A stretch of DNA of 33,248 bases from CAZISM01 sp964541895 (GTDB lineage: Bacteria > Zhuqueibacterota > Zhuqueibacteria > Residuimicrobiales > Residuimicrobiaceae), in NCBI GenBank assembly GCA_964541895.1, contig CAZISM010000054.1, positions 1 to 33,248 of the forward strand. The letters run 5' to 3'. The translations under genes were made by a program, and so were the position numbers. Positions within the stretch are counted from its first letter, which is position 1; every line of letters starts with the position of its first letter. Positions 14,851 to 23,363 of the stretch are shown piece by piece. Under the pieces are notes generated by a model. It was given only the letters and a program-made list of their open reading frames with translations, ran no database searches and was not told the DNA's origin.

Positions 14851-16110
14851 GTGAAATACGACATCAAAGATATCAACCTTGCCGAAATGGGCAAAAAGCG
14901 CATCGAATGGGCTGAGCGGGATATGCCGGTGCTGGCGCTGGTGAAAGAGCGTTTCCGTAAGGAAAAGCCGCTGCAGGGCCGGAAAATGTCCGCCTGTCTG
15001 CACGTCACCGCTGAAACCGCCAACCTGGCGCGCACGCTGAAAGAAGGCGGCGCGGATCTCGTGCTGTGCGCTTCCAATCCTTTGTCCACGCAGGATGATG
15101 TGTCGGCCGCTCTGGTGAAAGAATACGGCATTCCCGTGTACGCCATCAAAGGCGAAGACGAGAAAACCTATTACGAACACATTCGCGCCGCCATCGAACA
15201 CAATCCCGCGGTCACCATGGACGACGGTGCGGATCTGGTTTCCAACATTCACAACGATTACCCGGAAGTGGTCAAGAACGTGGTCGCCAGCATGGAAGAG
15301 ACGACCACCGGCGTGATTCGTCTGCGCGCCATGGCCAAAGACGGCGCCTTGAAATTTCCGGTCATTGCCGTGAACGACGCCATGACCAAGAATCTGTTCG
15401 ATAACCGTTACGGCACCGGCCAGTCCACCGTGGACGGCATCATCCGCGCCACGGACGTGCTGTTGGCCGGCAAGAACGTGGTGGTGGCCGGTTTCGGCTG
15501 GTGCGGCAAAGGCTTTGCCATGCGCTGCAAAGGCATGGGCGCCAATGTGATCGTGGCCGAGGTGGATCCCATCCGCGCCCTGGAAGCGGCGATGGACGGC
15601 TATCGCGTCATGCCCATGCAGGAAGCGGCCAAAATCGGCGATGTGTTCTGCACGCTGACCGGCGACCTCCATGTCATTCGCCCGGAACACATGGCGGTGA
15701 TGAAGGACGGCGCCCTTGTCGCCAACTCGGGTCACTTTAACGTCGAGATCGACATCCCGGGCCTGAAGAAACTGGCCAAATCCGCGCGCGAAGGCGTGCG
15801 CAACTTTGTCGACGAATACACCCTGCCGAACGGCAACCGCATTTATCTGCTGGCCGACGGCCGTTTGATCAACCTGGCCGCGGCCGAAGGTCATCCGGCG
15901 TCGGTGATGGACATGAGTTTTGCTACCCAGGCCCTGGCCACGGAATGGGCGATCAAAAATGCGGACAAGCTCGATGTGCGCGTGCATGACGTGCCGGCGG
16001 AAATTGAAGATTGGGTGTCGCGCCTGAAACTGAAAAGCATGGACATCCAGATCGATGAACTCACCGAGGAACAGAAGCAATATCTGGCCTCCTGGGAAAT
16101 GGGAACATGA
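14851..16110 (+). CDS. ahcY: adenosylhomocysteinase (SAH hydrolase)
   Basis: It hydrolyses S-adenosylhomocysteine to homocysteine and adenosine with bound NAD. It has 419 residues. Motifs: CLHVTAETANLARTL and GADLVLCASNPLSTQDDV (substrate domain), the Rossmann loop VVAGFGWCGKG, and LADGRLINLAAAEGHPASVMD. The start is GTG, chosen because GGAGG lies 4 nt upstream; an upstream ATG at 14830 has no ribosome site. The C-terminus is short, without the long lid tail of many bacterial and eukaryotic forms. The stop overlaps the next gene by 4 bp (ATGA). Confidence 0.96.
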   Translation: MKYDIKDINLAEMGKKRIEWAERDMPVLALVKERFRKEKPLQGRKMSACLHVTAETANLARTLKEGGADLVLCASNPLSTQDDVSAALVKEYGIPVYAIKGEDEKTYYEHIRAAIEHNPAVTMDDGADLVSNIHNDYPEVVKNVVASMEETTTGVIRLRAMAKDGALKFPVIAVNDAMTKNLFDNRYGTGQSTVDGIIRATDVLLAGKNVVVAGFGWCGKGFAMRCKGMGANVIVAEVDPIRALEAAMDGYRVMPMQEAAKIGDVFCTLTGDLHVIRPEHMAVMKDGALVANSGHFNVEIDIPGLKKLAKSAREGVRNFVDEYTLPNGNRIYLLADGRLINLAAAEGHPASVMDMSFATQALATEWAIKNADKLDVRVHDVPAEIEDWVSRLKLKSMDIQIDELTEEQKQYLASWEMGT

Positions 16111-16598
16111 TCAAGCACAAACTGCTGACAAGGTCGGGGCTTTTGAGCCTCGGCCTTGTGCTGTGTTTCAGTTGCAGCAAAAAAGAAGAGGTCCGGGACG
16201 TCAAAGCCCTGGAAGGAACCGGCCAGTCAGCGGCGGTCGATTACACCGTTAAACTGCAGGAGCTGGTCTCTTTGCAGGAGCGCATCCTCGCAGCTCCGGA
16301 GGATGTGGACCTGCGCCGGCTGCTGTTATCCGCCGGTGTTGATTCGGTTCACAAAAAGTACTATGCGGCCGGCCTGGGCAGACCGCCGCTGCAGGCGACC
16401 AGCTCGGCCATGGCCGCGCAGGCCGCGGAACGGGCGGCTTATATCGACGGTTGCCGGTGGCTGACCTACATCAGGGCGTGGCAGCAGGAGCTGCAGACGC
16501 CCTTTGGATCCATCCAGGGGCAGATCCCGCCGAGCCGGCTGGTGCACAAAAAAGTTCAGGGAGAGCAGGTGCAGGCGCTGGTGGAAGCGGATTGGTAG
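16107..16598 (+). CDS. predicted lipoprotein of unknown function
   Basis: A 163-residue protein with a signal peptide (KHKLLTRSGLLSLGLVLCF) and a lipobox at SC, Cys23 as lipidation site. The mature part is mostly helical and charged, with no domain I recognise. A TPR-like or helical-bundle fold is possible (LQELVSLQERILAAPEDVDLR block). Translation is coupled to ahcY by a 4-bp ATGA overlap. A putative outer-membrane barrel gene follows 42 bp later, so it may serve the envelope. Confidence 0.75.
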   Translation: MIKHKLLTRSGLLSLGLVLCFSCSKKEEVRDVKALEGTGQSAAVDYTVKLQELVSLQERILAAPEDVDLRRLLLSAGVDSVHKKYYAAGLGRPPLQATSSAMAAQAAERAAYIDGCRWLTYIRAWQQELQTPFGSIQGQIPPSRLVHKKVQGEQVQALVEADW

Positions 16599-16640
16599 CG
16601 TGCAATCGGCTCATGTGTTTTTCTACAGAGGTGTTGTGGT

Positions 16641-17903
16641 ATGAAGGTGTGGCGGGTTTTACCGGTTCTTCTTTTTGTCCAACTGTGCGCTCAAGCGGCT
16701 GTTCCGCACAGCAATCCCCGCGCTCTGGCCATGGCCGGCGCTTATGCCGGCATCGGGCTGGGCGTAGAGGCGCCTCTGGCCAATCCTGCCAATTTGTCTT
16801 TGCCCACCAGCACGACGTGGAGTTTTGCGCTGTTCAATCTTGCCGGCTGGGCACAAAACAACAGTTATAATCTGGCTCATTACAATCGCTATACCGGCGC
16901 CTATCTCGATGTCGCGGCCAAGCAGGATATTTTAAACCTCGTGCCGAACGCCGGGGTGGACCTGCGGGCCCGTCTGGAGCTGCAACCGTTTGCTGTGGCC
17001 TATGGGCCGTTCGCCTTTTCGGTTCTGCTGCAGGCCGGCGCCCGCGGCTGGGTGGACAAAGAGGTGGTCTCGCTGCTGCTGTTCGGCAACAAAGTGAATT
17101 ATCGCTATGCCTTGCAGCCGGCCGACCTGGACGCCATGGCGCTGACCAGCTATATGCTCTCGTACGCGTTTGCGCTGCCGACGCCGACCGACGCCATTCA
17201 GCACTGGGGTGCGGGCGTCAATCTGAAATATCTCAGAGGGCACTATTCGGCCCACATGGAGAGGTCGTTGATCCACAGCGAGACGCTGATTGGTTCCGCC
17301 TCGGCCGACGGCAGCTCCCGCTTGATGACGGCGGAAGGGGGCAATGGTTTTGGACTGGACATCGGCCTGACCGCCACGTTTTTCAAGCGCTGGCGCACTT
17401 CGCTGGTGCTGGAAAACGCAGCCGCCCAGATCGTCTGGAACAAAGATCCCCGGATCGTCGACGCTGATTTTGTTATGAACAGCACCAACATCGATCGCAT
17501 CCTGAGCGATGATCTGGATATCGAGGACGTTATCGTGTCCCACGACACCACCCTGTCTGCGCCGGCCTATATGACGACGGTGCCGATGACCGTTCGGTTC
17601 GGTATAACGCGCGGGTTCAGGAAAATTTATCTGGCCGCCGAGATGGCGCACAGTGTGCGAACCTCGGCGTTCACCACCTCAAAGAGTCGCTTCGCCCTGG
17701 GCGCCGAGTTTCAGCCGGGCAACATAGTCCGATTTCGCACCGGCGTGCGCCTTGGCGGCGACAGCGCCGCCTCCTGGTCCGGCGGCATCGGTTTTCTCCT
17801 TGGCCTGGCGCGCTGGGATATGGCGGTTCAAACCATCGGCGGCGTGGCGCCTAAAGACTGGAAAGGCCTGGGGCTGGCGACTGGGTTTTGTGTCTGGTAT
17901 TAA
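16641..17903 (+). CDS. outer-membrane beta-barrel protein, DUF5723/PorV-like
   Basis: A 420-residue protein with a cleavable signal peptide (about residues 1-19, ending AQA). It then begins with HSNPRALAMAGAYAGIGLGVEAPLANPANLSLP, an opening typical of FadL/PorV-type and DUF5723 barrels of the FCB group. Alternating aromatic/small-residue strands run to the C-terminus, which ends in FCVWY, an outer-membrane-type terminal strand with an aromatic last residue. The role is unknown. It follows the lipoprotein gene and could share its transcript. FadL-like transport is an alternative. Confidence 0.7.
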   Translation: MKVWRVLPVLLFVQLCAQAAVPHSNPRALAMAGAYAGIGLGVEAPLANPANLSLPTSTTWSFALFNLAGWAQNNSYNLAHYNRYTGAYLDVAAKQDILNLVPNAGVDLRARLELQPFAVAYGPFAFSVLLQAGARGWVDKEVVSLLLFGNKVNYRYALQPADLDAMALTSYMLSYAFALPTPTDAIQHWGAGVNLKYLRGHYSAHMERSLIHSETLIGSASADGSSRLMTAEGGNGFGLDIGLTATFFKRWRTSLVLENAAAQIVWNKDPRIVDADFVMNSTNIDRILSDDLDIEDVIVSHDTTLSAPAYMTTVPMTVRFGITRGFRKIYLAAEMAHSVRTSAFTTSKSRFALGAEFQPGNIVRFRTGVRLGGDSAASWSGGIGFLLGLARWDMAVQTIGGVAPKDWKGLGLATGFCVWY

Positions 17904-17957
17904 AAGAGGTGCGAACGTAACCATGAAAGAGCACAGAAATGTTTTTTCGGCAAAACG

Positions 17958-18004
17958 GGTCGCGGAGCGACCTGGTGAAGGTAGCCAGGTGTTTAAACGC
18001 CTGG
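17958..18004. repeat. cluster of overlapping palindromes
   Basis: GGTCGC-GGA-GCGACC (17958-17972) overlaps CCTGG...CCAGG (17971-17989). That in turn overlaps a 20-bp near-perfect palindrome centred on GTTTAAAC (17985-18004, flanked by CCAGG and CCTGG, with one wobble pair). The cluster lies between two convergent genes, next to the terminator hairpin at 18023-18041. It may be part of a genome-wide intergenic repeat or the terminator of the upstream plus-strand gene. Confidence 0.55.
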
Positions 18005-18014
18005 AACGATCAAC

Positions 18015-18041
18015 AAAAAAAATGCGTCGCGTAGCGACGCA
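18015..18041 (-). terminator. intrinsic terminator of the nitrilase-family gene
   Basis: On the minus strand, a perfect 8-bp stem TGCGTCGC-TAC-GCGACGCA is followed by eight T. It lies about 35 nt past the stop at 18076. Confidence 0.85.
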
Positions 18042-18075
18042 CGAAAAGCGACAGCGAATAAAGATGTTGCCGCCC

Positions 18076-19221
18076 CTATAGCACCACCCTCGTCAAACCG
18101 ATTTTTTCTTCCGTATCCTGCGCCTCTTTTTGCCACTGTTTGCGCACTTTATCATACACGGCCCGTTGCGCCGCCTGACCCTGGCTGGAGACCAGTTTTT
18201 TATCCGCGTGCTGCTGCAGCAATGGGTTGGTGGCAGCGGTGATGATGCCATACACCTCCGGCCGGCGTTCCAGGCAGAGGCGCGCCCGCATATCCGCCAC
18301 CCCGGTGATGAGAGTGCCGAATCCGAAATCCGGCTGGGTCCAGCCCTGATGCGGATCGATGTACCCGGTCAGCACGGTGTTCAAATCATAGCCGCCGTCA
18401 GCCACCACCTGGCCGATGGGATTGATGATGCAGCTTCGTCCCGGCGCATGGATGCTGCCGTTTTTGGCGACAGCGAGCCACAGGGTGTGATCTGCAGCCC
18501 GCACCTTGACCGTGCTGGTGCCCAGATCCTCGGTCCAGCCAAAACCGCTGGTGGGATGAAAGATGATCTCTGCGCCCTGCAGGGCCAGGCAGGAGGTGAT
18601 TTCCGGAAAAATGATATCATAGCAGATCTCGATGCCGATTTTGCCGATATCGGTATCAAAGACCGGAAATTCAGTGCCGGGCCGGCACACCCAGGTTTCC
18701 GGTGCAGGCAATTGCACTTTGCGGTAGCGCCCCTGAATGCGGCCCTGGCGGTCGATCAGCACCGCGGTGTTGTAACAGCCGTGGGCGTCTTTTTCAAAAA
18801 AGCAGGCGATGATCATCATGCTGAATTTTTTGGCGATGGCGCCGAGCTCGTCGGTCAACGGTCCCGGGATGGTCTGGCAGTGGTCGGTAAAGCGTTTGGG
18901 GTGATCCAGATCCATCATACAGGGATAGAGCCCGGTGATGTCTTCGGTGGTGCAGGCCAGGTCCGATTTCCGCTCGCCGGCCTGTTGCAGCAGAGTGCAA
19001 ATGGTGTCGATGTTTTGCTGAATGGTGCGTTTCAGATCCAGCGTGTTAAACTGCGGGTGAAACGGATTGGCCGTGGCGGGTCCGGAGGCGTATTGCGATT
19101 GCAGCAGGCTGATGACGGCTTTGTTTTGCCGTTTTTTTTCTGCCGCCTCGCTTTTGGGCATCGAGGCGCTGCCGGCCAGAACAGCGGTGGCGGCAGAACC
19201 CAGAAAGGATCGACGATTCAT
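18076..19221 (-). CDS. carbon-nitrogen hydrolase (nitrilase superfamily), Tat-exported
   Basis: An amidase/nitrilase-fold enzyme that cleaves a non-peptide C-N bond. It has 381 residues. A Tat signal is at 1-27 (NRRSFLGSAATAVLAGSA). The catalytic triad is visible as Glu93 (TTED), Lys168 (YRKVQLP) and Cys200 (EICYD). The length beyond the core is normal for the family plus signal and tail. The frame is open to 19326, but the ATG at 19221 has AGGAG 7-8 nt upstream and places the RR motif at residues 3-4. A perfect terminator follows. Export is less usual for this mostly cytoplasmic family. The substrate is unknown. Confidence 0.88.
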   Translation of the reverse strand: MNRRSFLGSAATAVLAGSASMPKSEAAEKKRQNKAVISLLQSQYASGPATANPFHPQFNTLDLKRTIQQNIDTICTLLQQAGERKSDLACTTEDITGLYPCMMDLDHPKRFTDHCQTIPGPLTDELGAIAKKFSMMIIACFFEKDAHGCYNTAVLIDRQGRIQGRYRKVQLPAPETWVCRPGTEFPVFDTDIGKIGIEICYDIIFPEITSCLALQGAEIIFHPTSGFGWTEDLGTSTVKVRAADHTLWLAVAKNGSIHAPGRSCIINPIGQVVADGGYDLNTVLTGYIDPHQGWTQPDFGFGTLITGVADMRARLCLERRPEVYGIITAATNPLLQQHADKKLVSSQGQAAQRAVYDKVRKQWQKEAQDTEEKIGLTRVVL

Positions 19222-19319
19222 AGTCTTGCTCCTGATAAATACACCGAAAGGGATAGAGGGGGTTTTCTGATCCGGACAGCCGGCGATAATGGCTGGACAC
19301 CCGATCCGGCTGCCATCGA

Positions 19320-19352
19320 AACACAAAGGCCCGGAGCCATGGCCCCGGGCCT
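19320..19352 (-). terminator. probable terminator of the phosphofructokinase gene
   Basis: On the minus strand, AGGCCCGG (from 19352) pairs with CCGGGCCT (to 19327), and the inner part (GGCCATGGCT) can also pair. TTTGTGTT follows. It lies 5 nt past the stop. The T-tract is interrupted. Confidence 0.6.
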
Positions 19353-19357
19353 GATTG

Positions 19358-20647
19358 TTACTTGCCCAGATAAGAGAATTTCTTTACGAACTCTTCGGCC
19401 GTCATATTGCCGCCTTTGGCCAGAGTTTCGATAAAGGCAGCGTCGGAAAAGTCCCGCTGCTCCAGGCGTACCATGTAGCTGCGGGCCACCTGGTAGGATT
19501 CGCTGTCGACGTCGACGAAGCGCACGGCTGTTTTTTTCGTCTTGGGATCGATGATATCCCTGAAATAGAGCGGAATCAGTCTGCCGTTGTCCACGCACAT
19601 CATGGCGTTTTCCTGGTGTTCCGGCGCTTTGCTCAACAGGTAACGGATGGCGTTATAGCCCAGATCGCGGGTGTACTCCTGATCATAGGGGATGGGATCG
19701 GCGCAGCGCAGGACGTAGCCGATGTTGATATCCACCAGCTGCCGTTTTTCGCCGCGTTCGGCAAAGCGCTGTTCGATGCGGGCTTTGGTGATTTTGCCAA
19801 GGTCGATTTCGGAAATCAGCAGGTTGCCAAAGTTGTCGTATTTGAAATCCGCACCCGGTATCTTTTTCAGCTCTTCCGGATCCAGCCGTTCGGCTACGCC
19901 TTCGGCGATGACCACCACGCCGTGGTTGTGGCCCATGGCGCGACGTTTGAGTATGGCGCCTTCGATGACATCACACACCTGTTCCAGGGAGATGGTGCCG
20001 TGCTCGCCGAACTCTTCGGAGATGATGGCCAGGGTGGCGCCGGCCGATTTGGCGATGCCGAGGCCGAGGTGGCCGGCGTGACGGCCCATGGCCACTACCA
20101 CGTACCAGCGATCCGTGGTGCGGGCGTCTTCCATGAGGTTTTTCACCAGCGTGGCGCCGAGGTTGCGGGCGGTTTCATAGCCAAAGGTCGGCAGATCGTG
20201 CGGCAGAGGCAGATCGTTGTCGATGGTTTTGGGCACATGCGCGAATTTGATTTTGCCGCCGGCGGCGCGGGAAATTTCGATGGCGCCGTAAGCGGTATCG
20301 TCACCGCCGATGGTCACCATGTAGCTGATGCCGAGCGACTGCAGATGTTTGACCGCGTTTTCCACGCCATTGGGGATTTTGGCCGGATTGGTGCGGGAGG
20401 TGTAAAGGATGCTGCCGCCGTCGAAATGAATGCGGGAGACGTCGCTGATGCGCATCTCGCGAACGTGTTCCTGAAAATCGCTTTCGCTGTCCCGCACCAG
20501 CCATTTGTAGCCGTGTTGAATACCGTAAACGGTAAGGTTGTTTCGCCGCGCTTCAATGGTCGCCGCGGCGATTACGCCGTTAATACCCGGTGCCGGTCCG
20601 CCGCCAACCAGGATACCGACATTTCCGGTCATCGTGTTATTTTTCAT
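19358..20647 (-). CDS. 6-phosphofructokinase, PPi-dependent type by active-site residues
   Basis: It phosphorylates fructose 6-phosphate at C1 in glycolysis. It has 429 residues from the ATG at 20647, which has GAGGAG 8-9 nt upstream; an in-frame ATG 30 nt earlier lacks one. The N-terminal loop is VGGGPAPGINGVI (14-26). GGDDTAYGA has Asp117 where ATP-PFKs have Gly, and PKTIDND has Lys140 where ATP-PFKs have Gly. Both are known markers of pyrophosphate-dependent enzymes. MGRHAGHLG is the sugar-phosphate-binding block. It follows pheA on the same strand by 75 bp and ends in its own terminator. Confidence 0.93.
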   Translation of the reverse strand: MKNNTMTGNVGILVGGGPAPGINGVIAAATIEARRNNLTVYGIQHGYKWLVRDSESDFQEHVREMRISDVSRIHFDGGSILYTSRTNPAKIPNGVENAVKHLQSLGISYMVTIGGDDTAYGAIEISRAAGGKIKFAHVPKTIDNDLPLPHDLPTFGYETARNLGATLVKNLMEDARTTDRWYVVVAMGRHAGHLGLGIAKSAGATLAIISEEFGEHGTISLEQVCDVIEGAILKRRAMGHNHGVVVIAEGVAERLDPEELKKIPGADFKYDNFGNLLISEIDLGKITKARIEQRFAERGEKRQLVDINIGYVLRCADPIPYDQEYTRDLGYNAIRYLLSKAPEHQENAMMCVDNGRLIPLYFRDIIDPKTKKTAVRFVDVDSESYQVARSYMVRLEQRDFSDAAFIETLAKGGNMTAEEFVKKFSYLGK

Positions 20648-20722
20648 TATCTCTTCTCCTCGATATGTATAGTTCATGATGATACAGCGTGTGCGTGGCA
20701 GCGGGCAGAGGCCGGCCGCGCT

Positions 20723-21574
20723 CTATTTTTCGTTGTCGTTGCCCGAGCGGTAGCAGCCGAGCACCTTGATAAACGTTGTGATCTCTTCGAGATGGCGAAT
20801 GGCGTTGCGGCACACGGCCATGCCCATGTGGCCGGCGAAATCCAGGTAGAATATATATTCCCACGGCTTGTTGCGTGTGGGACGGGATTCGATTTTGCAC
20901 AGATCGATGTCGCGCAGGGCAAAGACACTCAGGCTCTTAAAGAGCGAGCCGGGAATGTTTTTCATGGCAAACACCACCGAGGTCTTGTTGGGCGCTTCCA
21001 GGCTGTCCGGCTGCCGCGAGATGATGAGAAAACGGGTATAGTTTTCTGCGACATCCTGGATGCGTTCGGCCAGGATGTTCATGCCGTGGTCTTCGGCGGC
21101 CCAGCGGCTGGCGATGGCGGCGGCATCGCGCATCTGCATCTCCTTGATCATTTTGACGCTGCCGGCAGTGTCGTAACTCGGTATGGCTTCGGCCTGAGCC
21201 AGTCCGCTGATAAAACTGCGGCACTGTTCCAGCGCCTGCGGGTGGGAATATATTTTTTTGACATCGGTTATGGCGACGCCGGTATTGGCGATCAGCGTCT
21301 GGTCGATTCTGAGAAACACCTCGCCGACAATGTGCAGGGGCCGTTCGAGAAGCAGGTCGTAATTGCGATGGATGCTGCCGGTGAGAGAATTTTCCACCGG
21401 GATGAGGCCATAGCGGGCAAAGCCCTTCTCCACCGCGGCAAAGACGTCGTCAAAGGTGCGATTGGGGAAACAACGGCAGGCGTTTTTGAAAAACGTGTTG
21501 GCCGCGATTTCGCTGAAGGCATAGTGGTCGCCCTGAAAGGCCACCGTAGGGGTGTGCTGGTGTTGTTCTGACAT
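20723..21574 (-). CDS. pheA: prephenate dehydratase
   Basis: It converts prephenate to phenylpyruvate for phenylalanine synthesis. It has 283 residues from the ATG at 21574. The PDT domain shows TVAFQGDHYAFSE, GLIPVENSLTGSI, IYSHPQALEQC and a Thr-Arg-Phe block (ENYTRFLIIS). The C-terminal ACT domain has PGSLFKSLSVFALRDIDLCKIESRP and WEYIFYLDFAGH, the Phe-binding feedback site. There is no chorismate mutase fusion. The start is uncertain: ATG at 21583 or TTG at 21631 are also in frame. It is on the same strand as the AI-2E-like gene upstream (92 bp) and the PFK gene downstream. Confidence 0.93.
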   Translation of the reverse strand: MSEQHQHTPTVAFQGDHYAFSEIAANTFFKNACRCFPNRTFDDVFAAVEKGFARYGLIPVENSLTGSIHRNYDLLLERPLHIVGEVFLRIDQTLIANTGVAITDVKKIYSHPQALEQCRSFISGLAQAEAIPSYDTAGSVKMIKEMQMRDAAAIASRWAAEDHGMNILAERIQDVAENYTRFLIISRQPDSLEAPNKTSVVFAMKNIPGSLFKSLSVFALRDIDLCKIESRPTRNKPWEYIFYLDFAGHMGMAVCRNAIRHLEEITTFIKVLGCYRSGNDNEK

Positions 21575-21666
21575 GGGTTCCATATAAAAAGTATGAAATT
21601 CAAAAATAAGAATTTTCCTGACTAAAAGCAAGTTTTACGTCAGGGAGGCGGAGCGGCAGCGACGCA

Positions 21667-22677
21667 TCACGGCTGGGGAGGGGCCGTTCTGACATCCTGC
21701 CGGCGGAAGGCCAGCGTCGCCCGTTGAACATGGGTGGCCATGATGTGGGCGATGGCGTACAGCGGCCAGGCAAAAAAAGCGCCGGCATAACCGACAAACA
21801 CCAGCCCGGCGATGAAACAGGCGAGCACCACGCCGGCCGGGTGATGATGGCGGGTGCATGCCAACGGCCGGCCGAACAGGAGATACTTTCCCAGCCAGAT
21901 CACGGCAAAGGCGATGATCAAGCCGAGAAACTGGAGCAGCGCCGCATGCTGCCAGGGCAGAAAAAACACCACCAGGCCGGCGCCCCACAGCAGGCCGATT
22001 TTGGGGGTTACCGCACCCAGCCCGAACAGCAGCGCCAGCTCAAACGCATGCGGGATGTCCAGCAGGGTCAGTGCGATCAGCCAGCCGGTGGCGGCATACA
22101 GGGAGAGCAGAATTTCCATGGCGATATAGCGGGATAAACGATCCGGCATTTCATAAAAGAGCCAGACCGCTGCTTCAAAGGAGCGGAACGCCCGCGGATG
22201 CAGAATCGCTTTCCTGAGCAGGCGACTGGTGACGAACAGAACTGCGGCCAGCACAAACGCCAGCGCCATCTGCCGGTGATCGATGACGATCAGGCGCCGC
22301 ATGTGATCGGTGAACTGCAGCAGCGTGTGCTGAATGCGCTGAATGTTCGTTTTCAGGATATAGGCGGCGTCGGCCGTGGCCGGCCAGTCGGCTGCAGCGC
22401 CGGGCTGACGAAGCAGATCCAGGCTGTTGTCCGAAGGCAGCAAGACGATGATGACGGCGATCAGCAGGTACAGCCAACCGGCCCATCTGCCGTGTCGAAT
22501 CACGTGGGTGGCGGCGAACAGCAGGCCGGTCAAGCCGATGGTCAGCCCCAACACCGGCAGGTACCTGTTGAAATACATCCGCACCAGGAACGACAGCGCG
22601 GTCAGCATGCCATAGAAGAGCAGCATCCACGCCATTCGTTCGCGGTTGAATTTATCCAGTTTGACGTCGAACGGCAT
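21667..22677 (-). CDS. multi-pass membrane protein, divergent AI-2E/PerM family
   Basis: A 336-residue protein with about seven to eight hydrophobic segments. The C-terminal half (WLIALTLLDIPHAFELALLFGLGAVTPKIG, then a run of small hydrophobic residues and FIAGLVFVGYAGAFFAWPLYAI) resembles the conserved end of PF01594 (AI-2E transporter/PerM) proteins. The N-terminal half has the expected TM pair and a soluble helical segment around residues 95-130. The match is recognisable but weak: several conserved Gly/Pro positions differ. Substrates of this family are mostly unknown. It starts 13 bp after the cyclic-nucleotide-binding gene, so the two are probably coupled. Confidence 0.6.
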   Translation of the reverse strand: MPFDVKLDKFNRERMAWMLLFYGMLTALSFLVRMYFNRYLPVLGLTIGLTGLLFAATHVIRHGRWAGWLYLLIAVIIVLLPSDNSLDLLRQPGAAADWPATADAAYILKTNIQRIQHTLLQFTDHMRRLIVIDHRQMALAFVLAAVLFVTSRLLRKAILHPRAFRSFEAAVWLFYEMPDRLSRYIAMEILLSLYAATGWLIALTLLDIPHAFELALLFGLGAVTPKIGLLWGAGLVVFFLPWQHAALLQFLGLIIAFAVIWLGKYLLFGRPLACTRHHHPAGVVLACFIAGLVFVGYAGAFFAWPLYAIAHIMATHVQRATLAFRRQDVRTAPPQP

Positions 22678-22690
22678 AAGGGGAGATCAC

Positions 22691-23179
22691 TTAGATAAGA
22701 ATTCGCGCCTGGGTCAGGCGATCGCTGAGCGCGTGGTACTCTTCCCGGGCTTTAATCCATTCCCGATACAGTTCGCTCTGCAGCTGTTGCAGCACCTTGA
22801 CGGCCAGCTGCGGATTATGCTTACGCAGAGTTTGATACTCCTGCCGCACCAGTGCGACGGTCTGGCACGGTTCACAAGTCAGCGCCGTTTCCGCATGCCG
22901 GCCGTCCTCCTCCCGGAACAGGGCGTGGCCGAAAAACTGCCCCGGCAGCACCAGGCGCAGCCGGTCGGCAGGGTGGTTTTCTTTCTCGCGGACCAGCTCC
23001 ACCGAACCTGTGAGCAACAGATAGCCGCTGACCGCGATCGATCCCTGCTGGTACGCGGAATGGCCGGCGGGCATTTCCAGCAAATAGAGATGGCGGAAGA
23101 GCCGTTGCAGTTCTTTGGGTGTAAGCTTTAGGAAAAACGGCAATTGCAAACAGTGGTCCGGCATGGAATCCAGATTCAT
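22691..23179 (-). CDS. stand-alone cyclic-nucleotide-binding-domain protein
   Basis: A 162-residue protein made of one cNMP-binding (CAP_ED-like) domain, residues about 12-130. It shows LPFFLKLTPKELQRLFRHL, then the beta-roll with AGHSAYQQGS and SGYLLLTGSVELV, and PGQFFGHALFREEDGRHAETAL, the phosphate-binding cassette region. The cassette has HAET where cAMP binders have an R-x-A/S pattern (GRHAETA keeps an Arg). A C-terminal helix follows (VLQQLQSELYREWIKAREEY). No DNA-binding HTH is present, so it is not a complete CRP-like regulator. It probably regulates a protein partner, possibly the membrane protein that follows. It has its own good promoter upstream. Confidence 0.8.
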   Translation of the reverse strand: MNLDSMPDHCLQLPFFLKLTPKELQRLFRHLYLLEMPAGHSAYQQGSIAVSGYLLLTGSVELVREKENHPADRLRLVLPGQFFGHALFREEDGRHAETALTCEPCQTVALVRQEYQTLRKHNPQLAVKVLQQLQSELYREWIKAREEYHALSDRLTQARILI

Positions 23180-23208
23180 AGGCGCTTTCTACAGGGTTAT
23201 ACCGTTTG

Positions 23209-23237
23209 AATTTAACCAATGGGCTGCTGGATGTCAA
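23209..23237 (-). promoter_or_regulatory. sigma-70-type promoter for the cNMP-binding/membrane-protein operon
   Basis: On the minus strand, TTGACA (23232-23237), 17 nt, TAAATT (23209-23214). The leader to the ATG at 23179 is about 20-25 nt. It may also serve pheA and the PFK gene, as no terminator is seen before them. Confidence 0.7.
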
Positions 23238-23363
23238 GCAAATAATCGATTTTATGACCGGCGCTATTGCGACAAGGCGCGTTTTCTATTGATTTTGTCG
23301 CCATTTCATCGTACTTTGATACAAATTGTTCAACGAGTTTTTATTTACACCCGAATTGTAACG

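Noticed and set aside
14836..16080. 414-codon frame antisense to ahcY
   Set aside because: ahcY is unmistakable on the plus strand; the antisense product has no family features.
18130..19434. 434-codon plus-strand frame over the nitrilase gene
   Set aside because: The nitrilase gene has its triad, Tat signal, ribosome site and terminator on the minus strand; the plus frame has none.
19355..21571. 738-codon open frame on the plus strand
   Set aside because: It runs antisense across both the PFK and pheA genes, which have intact family motifs. The protein is rich in His/Gly/Phe with no domain, typical of a shadow frame.
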